The notes beneath the pieces were generated by a model. The model did no database searches and had not been told where the DNA came from. It saw only the letters and a list, made by a program, of their open reading frames with translations. Shown here piece by piece: positions 47,523-56,889 of a stretch of 64,000 bases of DNA (position 1 is the stretch's first letter; every line of letters starts with the position of its first letter). The DNA comes from Williamsia sp. (GTDB lineage: Bacteria; Bacteroidota; Bacteroidia; Chitinophagales; Chitinophagaceae). The stretch is taken from positions 62,001 through 126,000 of the forward strand of contig JADCRZ010000016.1 of NCBI GenBank assembly GCA_015069695.1, written 5' to 3'. Made by a program: the position numbers and the translations under genes.

Positions 47523-48803
47523 ATGCCAGCAAAAAAAGCAGCCATTGGATTTATTTTTGTAACCCTCCTTATCGACGTCATGGGCTTTGGCCTGATCATT
47601 CCGGTAATGGCTGACCTGATCGCCCAACTGAAGGGCATTCCGGTAAACGAAGCCAGTACTTACGGTGCCCTGCTGCTTTCTGTTTTTGCCGTCATGCAGT
47701 TTTTGTTTGCGCCGGTGATGGGCAACCTCAGCGACCAGTACGGACGCAGACCGGTTTTGCTGTTTTCCTTGCTGGGCTTTGGAATCGATTATATCATTCT
47801 TGCCCTTGCGCCGGCCTATGGCTGGCTTTTTATCGGCCGCGTGATTGCCGGTATTACCGGGGCTAGTTTTACCACGGCAAGCGCCTATATTGCGGATGTA
47901 AGCACAGACGAAACCAGCAAGGCAAAAAACTTTGGCATGATCGGGGCCGCTTTCGGACTGGGCTTTGTACTGGGCCCGGCCCTGGGTGCTTTTCTTTCCA
48001 CCTGGGGCATCAGAGCGCCGTTCTACGCTGCGGCTGGTCTTTGCCTGCTCAATTGCCTCTACGGTTACTTCCTGTTGCCTGAATCATTGCCCAAGGAAAA
48101 CCGCCGCCGTTTTGAATGGAAGAAGGCCAATCCTTTTGGCTCTTTGAAATTCCTTTTTCAACATCCAGAGCTGGGCGGACTGGCAGCCAGTTTTTTCCTG
48201 ATCTACCTGGGTGCGCAGGGCGTACAGGGCAACTGGAATTTCTTTACCATTTACCGTTTTCACTGGACGGAAAAAATGGTGGGCATCTCCCTGGCGATCG
48301 TCGGCATCCTGGTAGGCAGCGTACAGGCCGGCCTTACCCGGGTCGTCAATCCCAAGATCGGCAACGAAAGGAGTATTTACCTGGGTCTCAGCCTCTATAC
48401 GCTGGGCCTCCTGTTGTTTGCTTTTGCCACACAGAGCTGGATGATGTTTGTATTCTTGATCCCGTATTGCCTGGGTGGCATTTCCAATCCTTCCCTGCAA
48501 TCGGTTATATCCGGCCAGGTTCCTGCCAACCAGCAGGGCGCACTGCAGGGTGCACTGACCAGTTTGATGAGCCTTACAACGATCCTGGGCCCCTTGATCA
48601 TGAACACCAGCTTTACGTACTTTACCACTGACAAAGCCCCTTTTTATTTCCCGGGCATCCATTTTTTGATCGGCGCTGTATGTATGCTGATGAGCATTGT
48701 ACTTGTTTACCGCGTCCTGAGCCGCAACAGAACCAGCGAATCCAAAGCTGCAGCTGTTGCACATGAAACCGAGCGCCCGGCAAACGTGGCTGCCCGGCAG
48801 TAG
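47523..48803 (+). CDS. TetA-like MFS multidrug/tetracycline-type efflux transporter
   Basis: This 426-residue inner-membrane protein has about twelve hydrophobic segments. Drug:proton antiporter signatures are clear: LLIDVMGFGLIIPVM in helix 1 (motif D1), GNLSDQYGRRPVLLFSL in the 2-3 loop (motif A) and GRVIAGITGASFTTASAYIAD in helices 4-5. Later comes GAAFGLGFVLGPALG (motif C). These place it in the TCR/TetA branch. It would export a small hydrophobic compound in exchange for protons. Sequence alone does not show whether tetracycline is a substrate; many chromosomal members give no resistance. It diverges from the metal-efflux operon and seems to be a single-gene unit. Confidence 0.9.
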   Translation: MPAKKAAIGFIFVTLLIDVMGFGLIIPVMADLIAQLKGIPVNEASTYGALLLSVFAVMQFLFAPVMGNLSDQYGRRPVLLFSLLGFGIDYIILALAPAYGWLFIGRVIAGITGASFTTASAYIADVSTDETSKAKNFGMIGAAFGLGFVLGPALGAFLSTWGIRAPFYAAAGLCLLNCLYGYFLLPESLPKENRRRFEWKKANPFGSLKFLFQHPELGGLAASFFLIYLGAQGVQGNWNFFTIYRFHWTEKMVGISLAIVGILVGSVQAGLTRVVNPKIGNERSIYLGLSLYTLGLLLFAFATQSWMMFVFLIPYCLGGISNPSLQSVISGQVPANQQGALQGALTSLMSLTTILGPLIMNTSFTYFTTDKAPFYFPGIHFLIGAVCMLMSIVLVYRVLSRNRTSESKAAAVAHETERPANVAARQ

Positions 48804-49138
48804 TGGGGGCAGGATGCAGGAAACTCGATCAGTCAAGGCTTAAAGTTTTCCCTTAAGGTGCTATGCCCATTCGATCTGTAGGTATAGTATAGTTTTTGTC
48901 AAGCCCTAAGATATTTGTCTGTGTTCCGGCAAGCGCAGCTTGTTGGTGGTAACCAGCCGCTGTGATCATGGTGTTCCTGTCGCAATATCTCCCAGGTAAA
49001 GGCCAGCTTCTCTGTGTTCCATCGGAACATAGTATACCATACTACTAAATTCTATTTGCCATAAATCATCTTACCCAGTGCATGATCTTTTAAGCAATTG
49101 CACCCTGTTTAAATGATTTTTACGAATTTGTACGCTAT
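48804..49138. other. intergenic region without a supported gene
   Basis: No intact gene fits in these 335 bases. The minus strand has a frame of about 60 codons at roughly 49035-48850 with no obvious start, ending TDRMGIAP and stop. It could be debris of a mobile element, but I cannot name one. Short inverted pairs TGTTCC-ATC-GGAACA and TAGTAT-ACC-ATACTA lie at about 49016-49045. The last 60 bases should hold the promoter of the GH43-like gene. Confidence 0.4.
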
Positions 49139-50749
49139 ATGAAAAGACACAGGCTTTTTTTCCTTGTGGTGATTTTGGTGGGGATCACAGGAACGGGCAT
49201 GGCTCCTGGTGCAAAGGCGCAGGCAGTCAATATCAGGAATGATCAGTTCTGGAACACCAAAGACGGCCAGCCTGTTTACAGCCAGGGCGGTGGCATATTC
49301 AGGTTTGCAGACCCGGCAACCGGCACCAAAAAATATTACTGGTATGGCGTTCATTATAAACAGGCCGATGCCTACCGGGCAGATCCATCGCGCACACAAC
49401 AGGGCAGCACATTTGAATCTGTAACCTGTTACAGTTCCACTGACCTGGTCAACTGGTCTTTTGAGCGGGATGTGCTCACCCGGAATGAACTCATGAAACA
49501 CGAGGACCGGCCTACCTGGGTGGGCCGCCTGGGTGTGGCGTATGTAAAGGAGCTGAACAAATACGCCCTGGTGGTGCAGCATGGCAGCCAGGTGCTGATC
49601 GTTACAAGCGATACGCCAGCAGGTGAATTTACCTGGCACCGGCAAATCAGCATGATGGACCGGATCGGCACAACAAACACCGGCGACCAGACGGTATTTA
49701 CAGATGAGGATACGGGCAAGTCGTACCTGGTCTACTCTTATGGCAGGGGCAGAAACAAGATCTATGTTTCTGAAATCGGTGTGAAGGATGGCATGGTAGA
49801 CCTGCTGGATTGCGTAACCGTTTTTCAGGGTGAAGGCCGTGAAGGAAACTGCCTGTTCAAATACAAAAGCAAGTATTACATGTGCGCCTCCGATTTATAT
49901 GGATGGGATGCATCTCATGCTTATTATCTGGTTGCGGATGACATCAGGGGTCCTTATACCCCTAAAAACCAGATGCTGGTGATGAAAGGCTGTGAAGATG
50001 ATTATGCGCATACAACGCAAACAGGATTTTTTTATACGGTGAAAGGCACGAAACAGGAAACCGTGATTTTTTGCGGCGACCGCTGGGCCGATTTTGCCGG
50101 AAACGGATTGGGATACAACCAGTGGTGCCCGCTTTCTTTTGAAGACAACACGCCTTATTTCAATTCACTCAGCTCCTGGAATTTGGATGTGCGGACCGGA
50201 GAATGGAATGCAGGCAACGACAATGACTATGCGAAGAACGGCAGCTTTGAAGCAGATAGAAAAAAGATCCCCAGCAATATAAAGCCTGTACAAACGCAAC
50301 TGCTGGGTTGGGTTTCTGCTGTTGTACAAGGCAACCCTATAGGACTTGATTCCACTTCCCCGGCCCTGAACCATGAAAACAGTGAAGCAGACAGGAAAAC
50401 AGTGGTTGGAGAAAGAAGCCTCAACCTCAGCGACAAGGTCGACTTTAAAAGAAAGGTATTTCAGACCATCAGCTCTTCCCCCTACGTGAAATTAGAAGAT
50501 GGCGATTACACGCTGACAGCAAAGACGAGGAGCAGCGCCGGTTTCAGCAAACTGGTCATGTATGCAAAGGCCAATGGCAAAACGCTTACGTACAACATGA
50601 AGGAAGAAGGGGAATGGAAAATCATCAGGCTGGAGAAGGTACCCGTAAAAGGGGGCCAGGTAGAAATCGGATTTTTGGCAGAGGGCACGGCAAATGCATT
50701 TTGCTACGTGGATGATGTATCGCTGCGCAGGGTTCAGCGAGGTAAATAG
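49139..50749 (+). CDS. GH43-like exported glycosidase with C-terminal carbohydrate-binding-type domain
   Basis: This 536-residue protein has a signal peptide ending AKAQA at about residue 30. Residues 31-360 show five-bladed propeller features of GH43: GGGIFRFADPATGTKKYYWYG, SSTDLVNWSFERDVL, RLGVAYVKELNKYALVVQHG, GDQTVFTDEDTGKSYLVYSYG and EGNCLFKYKSKYYMCASDLYG, in which Glu is the likely catalytic acid. The remaining 170 residues are a beta-sandwich (NGSFEADRK ... GFLAEGTANAFCYVDDVSL) resembling carbohydrate-binding modules. It would act in the periplasm or at the surface on an arabinose-, xylose- or galactose-containing glycan; the exact linkage is not evident. It has no SusC/SusD neighbour and sits between export genes. 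Confidence 0.75.
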   Translation: MKRHRLFFLVVILVGITGTGMAPGAKAQAVNIRNDQFWNTKDGQPVYSQGGGIFRFADPATGTKKYYWYGVHYKQADAYRADPSRTQQGSTFESVTCYSSTDLVNWSFERDVLTRNELMKHEDRPTWVGRLGVAYVKELNKYALVVQHGSQVLIVTSDTPAGEFTWHRQISMMDRIGTTNTGDQTVFTDEDTGKSYLVYSYGRGRNKIYVSEIGVKDGMVDLLDCVTVFQGEGREGNCLFKYKSKYYMCASDLYGWDASHAYYLVADDIRGPYTPKNQMLVMKGCEDDYAHTTQTGFFYTVKGTKQETVIFCGDRWADFAGNGLGYNQWCPLSFEDNTPYFNSLSSWNLDVRTGEWNAGNDNDYAKNGSFEADRKKIPSNIKPVQTQLLGWVSAVVQGNPIGLDSTSPALNHENSEADRKTVVGERSLNLSDKVDFKRKVFQTISSSPYVKLEDGDYTLTAKTRSSAGFSKLVMYAKANGKTLTYNMKEEGEWKIIRLEKVPVKGGQVEIGFLAEGTANAFCYVDDVSLRRVQRGK

Positions 50750-50821
50750 TTGCTCTTGTAATGGAAACATTTGCAAACCGAAGGGACAAAGAACAAATCA
50801 GGAAACTTTTAAATTGTTTGA

Positions 50822-52873
50822 ATGGATAAAACAAGCATTGAGGCAGGTACTCCTACATCCCATGAGAAAGAACCTGCGCATGATCATAAGCATGCGGAGC
50901 ACGACCATGATCATGCAGGACATGACCACGCCCACTCCCATGGCGGCCCCTTTGGCGAAAAAACTGAACTCATTTTTGCCATCATCTGCGGTGCCTTGCT
51001 GGCCCTTGGCTTTGGTTTATCATTCATCAAAAACATCTCTCCCTTTGTTCCGACCGGCTTTTACATCGGTGCTTATTTTTTTGGCGGCTTCTATACCACC
51101 AAAGAAGCTGTAGAAGGCATCAGCAAGGGAGAATTTGAAATTGACTTTCTGATGCTGGTAGCCGCCATCGGCGCGGCTGTACTGGGCGAATGGGCAGAGG
51201 GCGCCCTTTTGCTGTTCCTGTTCAGCTTGGGCCATTCGCTGGAACATTATGCCATGGAAAAAGCCCGTAAATCTATTGCAGCCCTGGCAGGCCTTGCACC
51301 CAAAACTGCCCTGCTTAAAACAGGCGAACAGGTAAAAGAAGTGGGTATAGACCAGCTGAAACCAGGCGATGTGGTTGTAGTAAAGCCCAATTCAAAAATT
51401 GCCGCAGACGGGTTTGTTGTTGCAGGCAACAGCAGTGTGAACCAGTCTCCTATTACCGGAGAAAGCATGCCGGTTGATAAGCTGCCTGTGGAAAATGCAA
51501 ACATGGATATGGCGGGTGCAGACAAGCTGGAAGCGAAATACAAGGTGTTTGCAGGTTCTATCAATGGCGGCGGGAACCTGGAAGTAAAAGTAACCAGGAT
51601 CGCAGCCGACTCCACCATCGCGCGGCTGGTAAAACTGGTGAATGAAGCACAGACCCAAAAATCACCTACCCAAAACTTTACAGACAAACTGCAAAAATAC
51701 TATGTACCGGCTGTCCTTATCCTGGTAGTGCTGCTGTTGTTTGCATTCCTGGTCATTGACGAGCCGTTCAGCAAAAGTTTTTACCGGGCCATGGCTGTGC
51801 TGGTGGCTGCCAGTCCTTGTGCGCTGGCCATCTCCACTCCCAGCGCCGTGCTCAGCGGGGTGGCCCGGGCTGCAAGAGCAGGTGTACTGGTAAAAGGCGG
51901 CAAGCCCCTGGAAGAACTGGGTTCATTAACCGCCATTGCCTTTGACAAAACCGGCACGCTCACGGAAGGCAAACCCAAACTCACGGGAGTATACCCACTG
52001 AATGGCGCTTCAGAAGAACAGGTATTGGAGATCGCGGTTGCTGTGGAAAAACTAAGCGATCATCCCCTGGCGGCGGCCATTGTAAAAGGCGGTACAGAAA
52101 AGCTGAAAAGGGATATTGCTCCTGCATCCGGCGTGGAAACCATCACCGGGAGAGGGATTAGATCTCAATTCAACGGCACAACCATCCTGATTGGAAACAA
52201 AGAGCTGTTCAGTGAGAATGGGAACACCCTCCCCGATGAGATCAGGCAAAAAGCACAGGAACTAGAACAGCAGGGCAACACCACGATGCTGATCCGCCAA
52301 AACGATCAGTATGTCGGCATCGTTACCCTGATGGATACACCCAGAACGGATGCCAAGGAAGCACTCACAGAACTGGGTGCAGGGGGTATAAGAAAGATGG
52401 TGATGCTAACCGGCGACAACCAGCAAGTGGCTGAAGCGGTTGCCAAACAAATCGGCATCACCGAGGCGCTGGGCAACCTGCTTCCGGAGCAAAAAATCGA
52501 AGCGATCGAAAAGCTGAAAACCACCGAGCGCAAAGTTGCCATGGTTGGTGATGGCGTGAACGACGCCCCGGCCATGGCCAAAAGCACCGTGGGCATTGCC
52601 ATGGGCGCGGCCGGCAGCGATGTAGCCCTGGAAACAGCCGACATTGCCCTGATGGCCGACAAGCTGACCAACCTTTCATTTGCCATCGGCTTAAGCAGAA
52701 AAGCACACAGCATCATCCGGCAGAATTTAATCATCAGCCTCGGCATGGTAGCCATCTTAATTCCCCTCACCTTACTCGGGATTGCCCATATGGGTCCTGC
52801 CGTAATCGGGCACGAAGGTTCCACTGTTGTAGTTGTGTTTAATGCGTTGAGATTGCTTGCCTACAAACGGTGA
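50822..52873 (+). CDS. P1B-4-type heavy-metal translocating ATPase with His-rich N-terminus
   Basis: This 683-residue inner-membrane pump has a His-rich tail in the first 42 residues (repeated HDH, HAH and HSH groups) that probably binds metal. A conventional CxxC metal-binding domain is absent. The P-type core is complete: ITGES actuator motif, DKTGT phosphorylation site (Asp375), HPLAAAI nucleotide motif and GDGVNDAPA hinge. The membrane metal site reads SPC (331-333) rather than CPC, and the last helix contains HEGST (from His664). This pair defines the P1B-4 (CoaT-like) group exporting Co, Zn, Fe or Cd. About six membrane helices are expected. It starts 72 bases after the GH43-like gene and probably complements the CzcA-type pump. 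Confidence 0.92.
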   Translation: MDKTSIEAGTPTSHEKEPAHDHKHAEHDHDHAGHDHAHSHGGPFGEKTELIFAIICGALLALGFGLSFIKNISPFVPTGFYIGAYFFGGFYTTKEAVEGISKGEFEIDFLMLVAAIGAAVLGEWAEGALLLFLFSLGHSLEHYAMEKARKSIAALAGLAPKTALLKTGEQVKEVGIDQLKPGDVVVVKPNSKIAADGFVVAGNSSVNQSPITGESMPVDKLPVENANMDMAGADKLEAKYKVFAGSINGGGNLEVKVTRIAADSTIARLVKLVNEAQTQKSPTQNFTDKLQKYYVPAVLILVVLLLFAFLVIDEPFSKSFYRAMAVLVAASPCALAISTPSAVLSGVARAARAGVLVKGGKPLEELGSLTAIAFDKTGTLTEGKPKLTGVYPLNGASEEQVLEIAVAVEKLSDHPLAAAIVKGGTEKLKRDIAPASGVETITGRGIRSQFNGTTILIGNKELFSENGNTLPDEIRQKAQELEQQGNTTMLIRQNDQYVGIVTLMDTPRTDAKEALTELGAGGIRKMVMLTGDNQQVAEAVAKQIGITEALGNLLPEQKIEAIEKLKTTERKVAMVGDGVNDAPAMAKSTVGIAMGAAGSDVALETADIALMADKLTNLSFAIGLSRKAHSIIRQNLIISLGMVAILIPLTLLGIAHMGPAVIGHEGSTVVVVFNALRLLAYKR

Positions 52874-52981
52874 CTTATTAAACCTGTAAGTTGAAAGCAG
52901 TATTATACTGACTGGATTTTATTCACTGCATGGGTGTGGTGCATCGCTGCTGTAGCGATATCTCGAGCATTTCGAGTCTTT

Positions 52982-53073
52982 AACCGACCCCTGCCCCTCC
53001 CAGGAGGGGATACGATACAATTGCAGGAGGCTGCACCTGCTTCTTATCCGCTCCTGGGGGGCAGGGGTCGGTT
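52982..53073. terminator. long GC-rich inverted repeat between convergent genes
   Basis: The left arm at 52982-53012 and the right arm at 53045-53073 are inverted copies. The core GACCCCTGCCCCTCCCAGGAG pairs with CTCCTGGGGGGCAGGGGTC; over about 29 positions there is one mismatch and a two-base gap, with a 32-base loop. It lies between the convergent stops of the metal ATPase and the beta-galactosidase, so it could end transcription from both sides. There is no U-run. The arm resembles GC-rich intergenic repeats common in related genomes, so it may instead be a dispersed repeat. Confidence 0.5.
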
Positions 53074-53110
53074 CCGGCATCACGGGTTTGGATGTCGGCA
53101 TATGTCCAGC

Positions 53111-56100
53111 CTATCTCACAGGCCTGATCCAGTAGCTGTATTGATGATCGCTGTAGGGGATGCGGTAGGTTTCTACGGGCCAGGCGCCCCAGCTGTCGAT
53201 GCCGCCGACGCCGGTTTGCTGCAGATCCATGTGCAGGTATATCCGGTCCCGTTCTACCAGCTCGCCGGAGTGGTATTGCTTTTTGTTGGGGCCCGGGTCA
53301 AGGTCGTCCAGGCTGTAGGGCAGGGCAGCAAAAGAAAGCAGGCTGTCGGCCATCTGAAACCGGAGACCCTTGCCTTTTGCATCCGTAAAGCTCGCCCAGC
53401 GTACATCGGTTTTGTTGCCGCTTTCCTGCGGACGGGCATAGGGATAATACTGGGAAGACAGTGCTTGCTTGTAAAAGCCTACCAGGGAAGCGGCTTTCCG
53501 GTCCTGGTAATTTTCCCAGGGCCCGCGGCCATAGTATTGGATCTGGCCAAGCTGCTTGTTTAGCTCGAGGTCGTTTCCGATGCGCATCAGCATGGGATAT
53601 TTTCCTTTTACCGCATAAAAATGATTGTTCACTTTTACACTGCCATCGGCATACACGGAAAACGTTTGTTCACTGAGCGCATCGCCATTGACCAGCGATT
53701 TTTTAAAGACCACTTCATAGAGCTGGTCATTGATCTTGCTTGCTTTGGCCTGCGTGACCACACCCTGCTCATACGCATTGCGCCACATGCGCAATGACCT
53801 GTTGATGCCGGCTCCAATATCATTGTCGTTGGGAGCCCGCCAGAAAGCAGGCTGGGGGCCCGATTGCAGCAGCAAGACCTTATCCAGCGTATACCCGGTC
53901 AGCATGGCCCGGGCCGTATCAAATTCAATCTTAAAACCTTTCCCGCTCACAACCCATCTGCTACCTGATTGAGAAAACTGTAAACTGCCTTTTGCAGGGA
54001 GGGGCTGTTCAGCTGGCGGCTTTGCGTTTAATAAGAATTGATCGGAGGCTATCTCATACCCGGCAGGTAAAAAAGGCTCCTCCTCTTTTAAAGAATATGA
54101 CACGTTCACAAAATACTCCCCATCTGTTTTCCCCAACATTGAAGGAGGCAATTTGAAGGTGGTACTTTGCTGCGGACCAAGCCGGACTACACCGATGGTT
54201 CCATTCCCAGCCCGCATTCCATCTTTTAAAACCTGCCATGTCAATTTGAGATTGTCTGTATTTTTGAAGAAATAGCCATTCGTGATCTGGAACAGGTTCC
54301 CCCCCTTCCATTCTGTCTTTATGTGCTGATAAACTTTCTTGACCTCGATGGCCATCGGTGTTAATTCCCGGTAAGCGGTCACCACCCCTTTTACGCAAAA
54401 ATTGTTGTCGCTTAAGTTTTCATTCACCGGACCTTCCAGCGGGAAATCACCGCCGTATGCTTTGATCCTTTTGCCGTTCTTGACCGTATCGATCGACTGG
54501 TCGATCCATTCCCAGATAAACCCGCCTTGCAGGTAAGGATGGTTCTCAATCGCATCCCAGTAGTCTTTGAAATTGCCCAGGCTGTTGCCCATGATATGCG
54601 CATACTCACTCATGATCATGAGCCGGCCAGGATTGCCCTGTGAAAAACGGATCAGTGATTGCGGGCTGGGATACTGCGGCACATTCATGTCTGTATTGTA
54701 ATCGCCCTCCGCCCTTTCGTATTGCACCGGGCGGCCGTCATGCGCCTTCAGCCATTCATAGCCCTCATAGAAATTCACGCCGTTCCCGGCTTCGTTGCCC
54801 AGCGACCAGGTAATGACGCAGGTCCGGTTCTTATCACGCTCGTACATGCGTGTAATGCGCGCCAGATGGGCATTCTGCCATTTTGCATCATTGCCCAGCG
54901 TATATCGCAGCTCATACCCACGCCCGTGCGATTCGATGTTGGCCTCTTCCACCACATACATGCCGTACTCGTTGCACAGGTCCAGCCAGTAAGGATCAGG
55001 TGGGTAGTGAGAGGTGCGCACGGCATTGATGTTGAGCTTCTTCATCATTTCCATGTCTTTTCGCATATCCTCGTGCGTGAGTGTATGGCCCTGCGTAGGA
55101 TTGTGCTCGTGGCGGTTCACCCCTTTCAGAAAGATCCGTTTTCCGTTTACCAGCAGGTTCCTGTCTTTCAGCTCCACAGACCTGAACCCGATGCGCTGGG
55201 GAACCACTTCCAGGATCTTTCCCTGTGTATCTTTCAAGGTAAGATAGAGGGTATACAGGTTAGGAATTTCAGCCGACCAGGTTTTTACAGCGGGGATCTT
55301 TGTAGCAAAAGAAAGGGCTGCTTTGTAGTTGCCCAACACTTTCTGCACGCCGGATTGTTCTGTCCAGACAATTTTTCCATCGGCCCCTTCCAGGGCTATT
55401 TCAAGCTGGCACTCATCCGGCCTGCTGTGGTTTCCCCGCTCGTCCGATTTGTAGTTGCTGATGGATGCCTGCACCTGCAAGCTGCCATTTGTATATGTGT
55501 CATCCAAACCGGTTATGATCTTACAATCGCGCAGATCAAGCCGGGGTGTTGCATACAGATAAACGTCTCTTTCTATGCCGGAGATGCGCCACATGTCCTG
55601 ACACTCCAGGTAGCTGGCATCACTCCAGCGGTACACCTGCAAAGCAATTAAGTTTTCTCCCGGCTTTACCCATCTGGTGATATCAAATTCTGCAGCCAGC
55701 TTGCTGTCTTCACTATAGCCGACCTTTTCTCCGTTTACCCAGATAAAGAAAGCAGATTTTACTGCACCCAAATGGATAAAGACCTGCCGCCCGTTCCAAC
55801 TTTGCGGAACCGTTATTTTTTTGCGGTAAGAGCCAACAGGATTGTTGTCGGCGGGGATGTCGTATGGTGGGTTGAGCTGTCCGCCCCGTTTTGCATGCCC
55901 GGCGAATTCATACGGCTGGTTTACATAAATGGGAAGGCCATAACCATGCAGTTCCCAGTTGGCCGGAACAGGAAAATCCTTCCAGGCCGCATCATCAAAA
56001 TCTGTTTTGTAAAAAGCTGCAGGCCGCTTGCGGGGGTCCTGTACCCAATTAAATTTCCACCGGCCATTCAACGACAGGAAATACTGCGAACCTTCCTTTT

Positions 56101-56266
56101 CTCTTTGCCTGGCCAGTTCCCTGCTTTCAAACGCAAAAGCTTCCGCCCGCATCGGCATCCGGTTTACCGACACCAGTTCAGGCGTTTGCAACTCTACCGG
56201 CAGCTCCTGTGCAGCGCCGTAAAAACCTAGTCCCATAAAAAATAACCCTGCTGCGAATCTTTTCAT
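53111..56266 (-). CDS. GH2 beta-galactosidase, exported, LacZ-like
   Basis: This 1051-residue enzyme has a signal peptide ending YGAAQ at residue 19, so it works in the periplasm. It shows the complete LacZ layout: jelly-roll sugar-binding domain (GSYRKKITVPQSW, FIWVNGEKVGYSEDSK), immunoglobulin-like domain, TIM barrel, second immunoglobulin-like domain and a C-terminal beta-sandwich (YYGRGPWENYQDRK). Catalytic residues are Glu492 (TWSLGNEAGNG, acid/base) and Glu554 (MSEYAHIMGNS, nucleophile). GVNRHEHNPTQG and RTSHYPPDPYW are intact. It removes terminal beta-galactose from a glycan. It is the last gene of the PUL 5 operon, 23 bases after a fucosidase remnant. That suggests galactosyl, and formerly fucosyl-galactosyl, side chains as substrate. 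Confidence 0.95.
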   Translation of the reverse strand: MKRFAAGLFFMGLGFYGAAQELPVELQTPELVSVNRMPMRAEAFAFESRELARQREKEGSQYFLSLNGRWKFNWVQDPRKRPAAFYKTDFDDAAWKDFPVPANWELHGYGLPIYVNQPYEFAGHAKRGGQLNPPYDIPADNNPVGSYRKKITVPQSWNGRQVFIHLGAVKSAFFIWVNGEKVGYSEDSKLAAEFDITRWVKPGENLIALQVYRWSDASYLECQDMWRISGIERDVYLYATPRLDLRDCKIITGLDDTYTNGSLQVQASISNYKSDERGNHSRPDECQLEIALEGADGKIVWTEQSGVQKVLGNYKAALSFATKIPAVKTWSAEIPNLYTLYLTLKDTQGKILEVVPQRIGFRSVELKDRNLLVNGKRIFLKGVNRHEHNPTQGHTLTHEDMRKDMEMMKKLNINAVRTSHYPPDPYWLDLCNEYGMYVVEEANIESHGRGYELRYTLGNDAKWQNAHLARITRMYERDKNRTCVITWSLGNEAGNGVNFYEGYEWLKAHDGRPVQYERAEGDYNTDMNVPQYPSPQSLIRFSQGNPGRLMIMSEYAHIMGNSLGNFKDYWDAIENHPYLQGGFIWEWIDQSIDTVKNGKRIKAYGGDFPLEGPVNENLSDNNFCVKGVVTAYRELTPMAIEVKKVYQHIKTEWKGGNLFQITNGYFFKNTDNLKLTWQVLKDGMRAGNGTIGVVRLGPQQSTTFKLPPSMLGKTDGEYFVNVSYSLKEEEPFLPAGYEIASDQFLLNAKPPAEQPLPAKGSLQFSQSGSRWVVSGKGFKIEFDTARAMLTGYTLDKVLLLQSGPQPAFWRAPNDNDIGAGINRSLRMWRNAYEQGVVTQAKASKINDQLYEVVFKKSLVNGDALSEQTFSVYADGSVKVNNHFYAVKGKYPMLMRIGNDLELNKQLGQIQYYGRGPWENYQDRKAASLVGFYKQALSSQYYPYARPQESGNKTDVRWASFTDAKGKGLRFQMADSLLSFAALPYSLDDLDPGPNKKQYHSGELVERDRIYLHMDLQQTGVGGIDSWGAWPVETYRIPYSDHQYSYWIRPVR

Positions 56267-56289
56267 GCAAATGCTTTAAGAAGTAAATA

Positions 56290-56880
56290 TCACCGGGCCT
56301 GCTTGTACAATCCCATTTCAGCGAGTGTGGGGTTTAACCTGGATGCAGTGATCCTGAGCCGCACAGTGCTGGCCGTAACAGGTGGAAACCGCAACAACCG
56401 TTTACAGCCCACGGTTGTTCCCTCCGCAATTTTCTTCCATTCCCCTCCGTCTTGATACTCCAGTACAAACTGCTCAATCCTTTGCCCCATTCGGATGTTC
56501 TCCTGCAACAATAACACATCAAACGTCTTTACGCTATTCCACTTGAATTCAATCGTGGCAGCCGTGTCTGTTCCGTCGGTCGTCCAATAGGTGGTGGACT
56601 TGTTATCCAGCAAGGCTTGGGGGTTCTTACCTCCCCCGTTTGCCAGCTTTGCCTCTTTTAATAAGTTTTGTGCAAACGTCTGATCGATCAACCGTTTCCA
56701 TTCCTGCAGGTTTTTGCTGTCTGCTGCATTGATCAATCCCTTTGTGTCGGGCGGTATGTTTAGCAGCAGCACGCCATTTCTTCCCACAGAGCTGTAATAA
56801 ATATCGAGCAGCCTGTCCGGTGATTTGACGCGGCCGTCTTCAGCCGGATGGTAGAACCAGCCCGGGCGGATGGAAACCAT
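56290..56880 (-). pseudogene. C-terminal remnant of a GH29 alpha-L-fucosidase
   Basis: This 196-residue frame starts MVSIRPGWFYHPAEDGRVKS and continues with LLDIYYSSVGRNGVLLLNIPP, which in GH29 fucosidases lies near the end of the catalytic barrel. A C-terminal discoidin-like sugar-binding domain follows (about residues 75-196). GH29 enzymes are usually 450-600 residues. The part carrying the signal peptide, most of the barrel and the Asp nucleophile is absent. The ATG lies only 9 bases after the SusD stop, so a clean deletion seems to have joined the remnant to SusD. It should be enzymatically dead, though the sugar-binding domain could still fold if it is translated. Without a signal peptide it would stay in the cytoplasm. 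Confidence 0.82.
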
Positions 56881-56889
56881 ACGTTTCTT

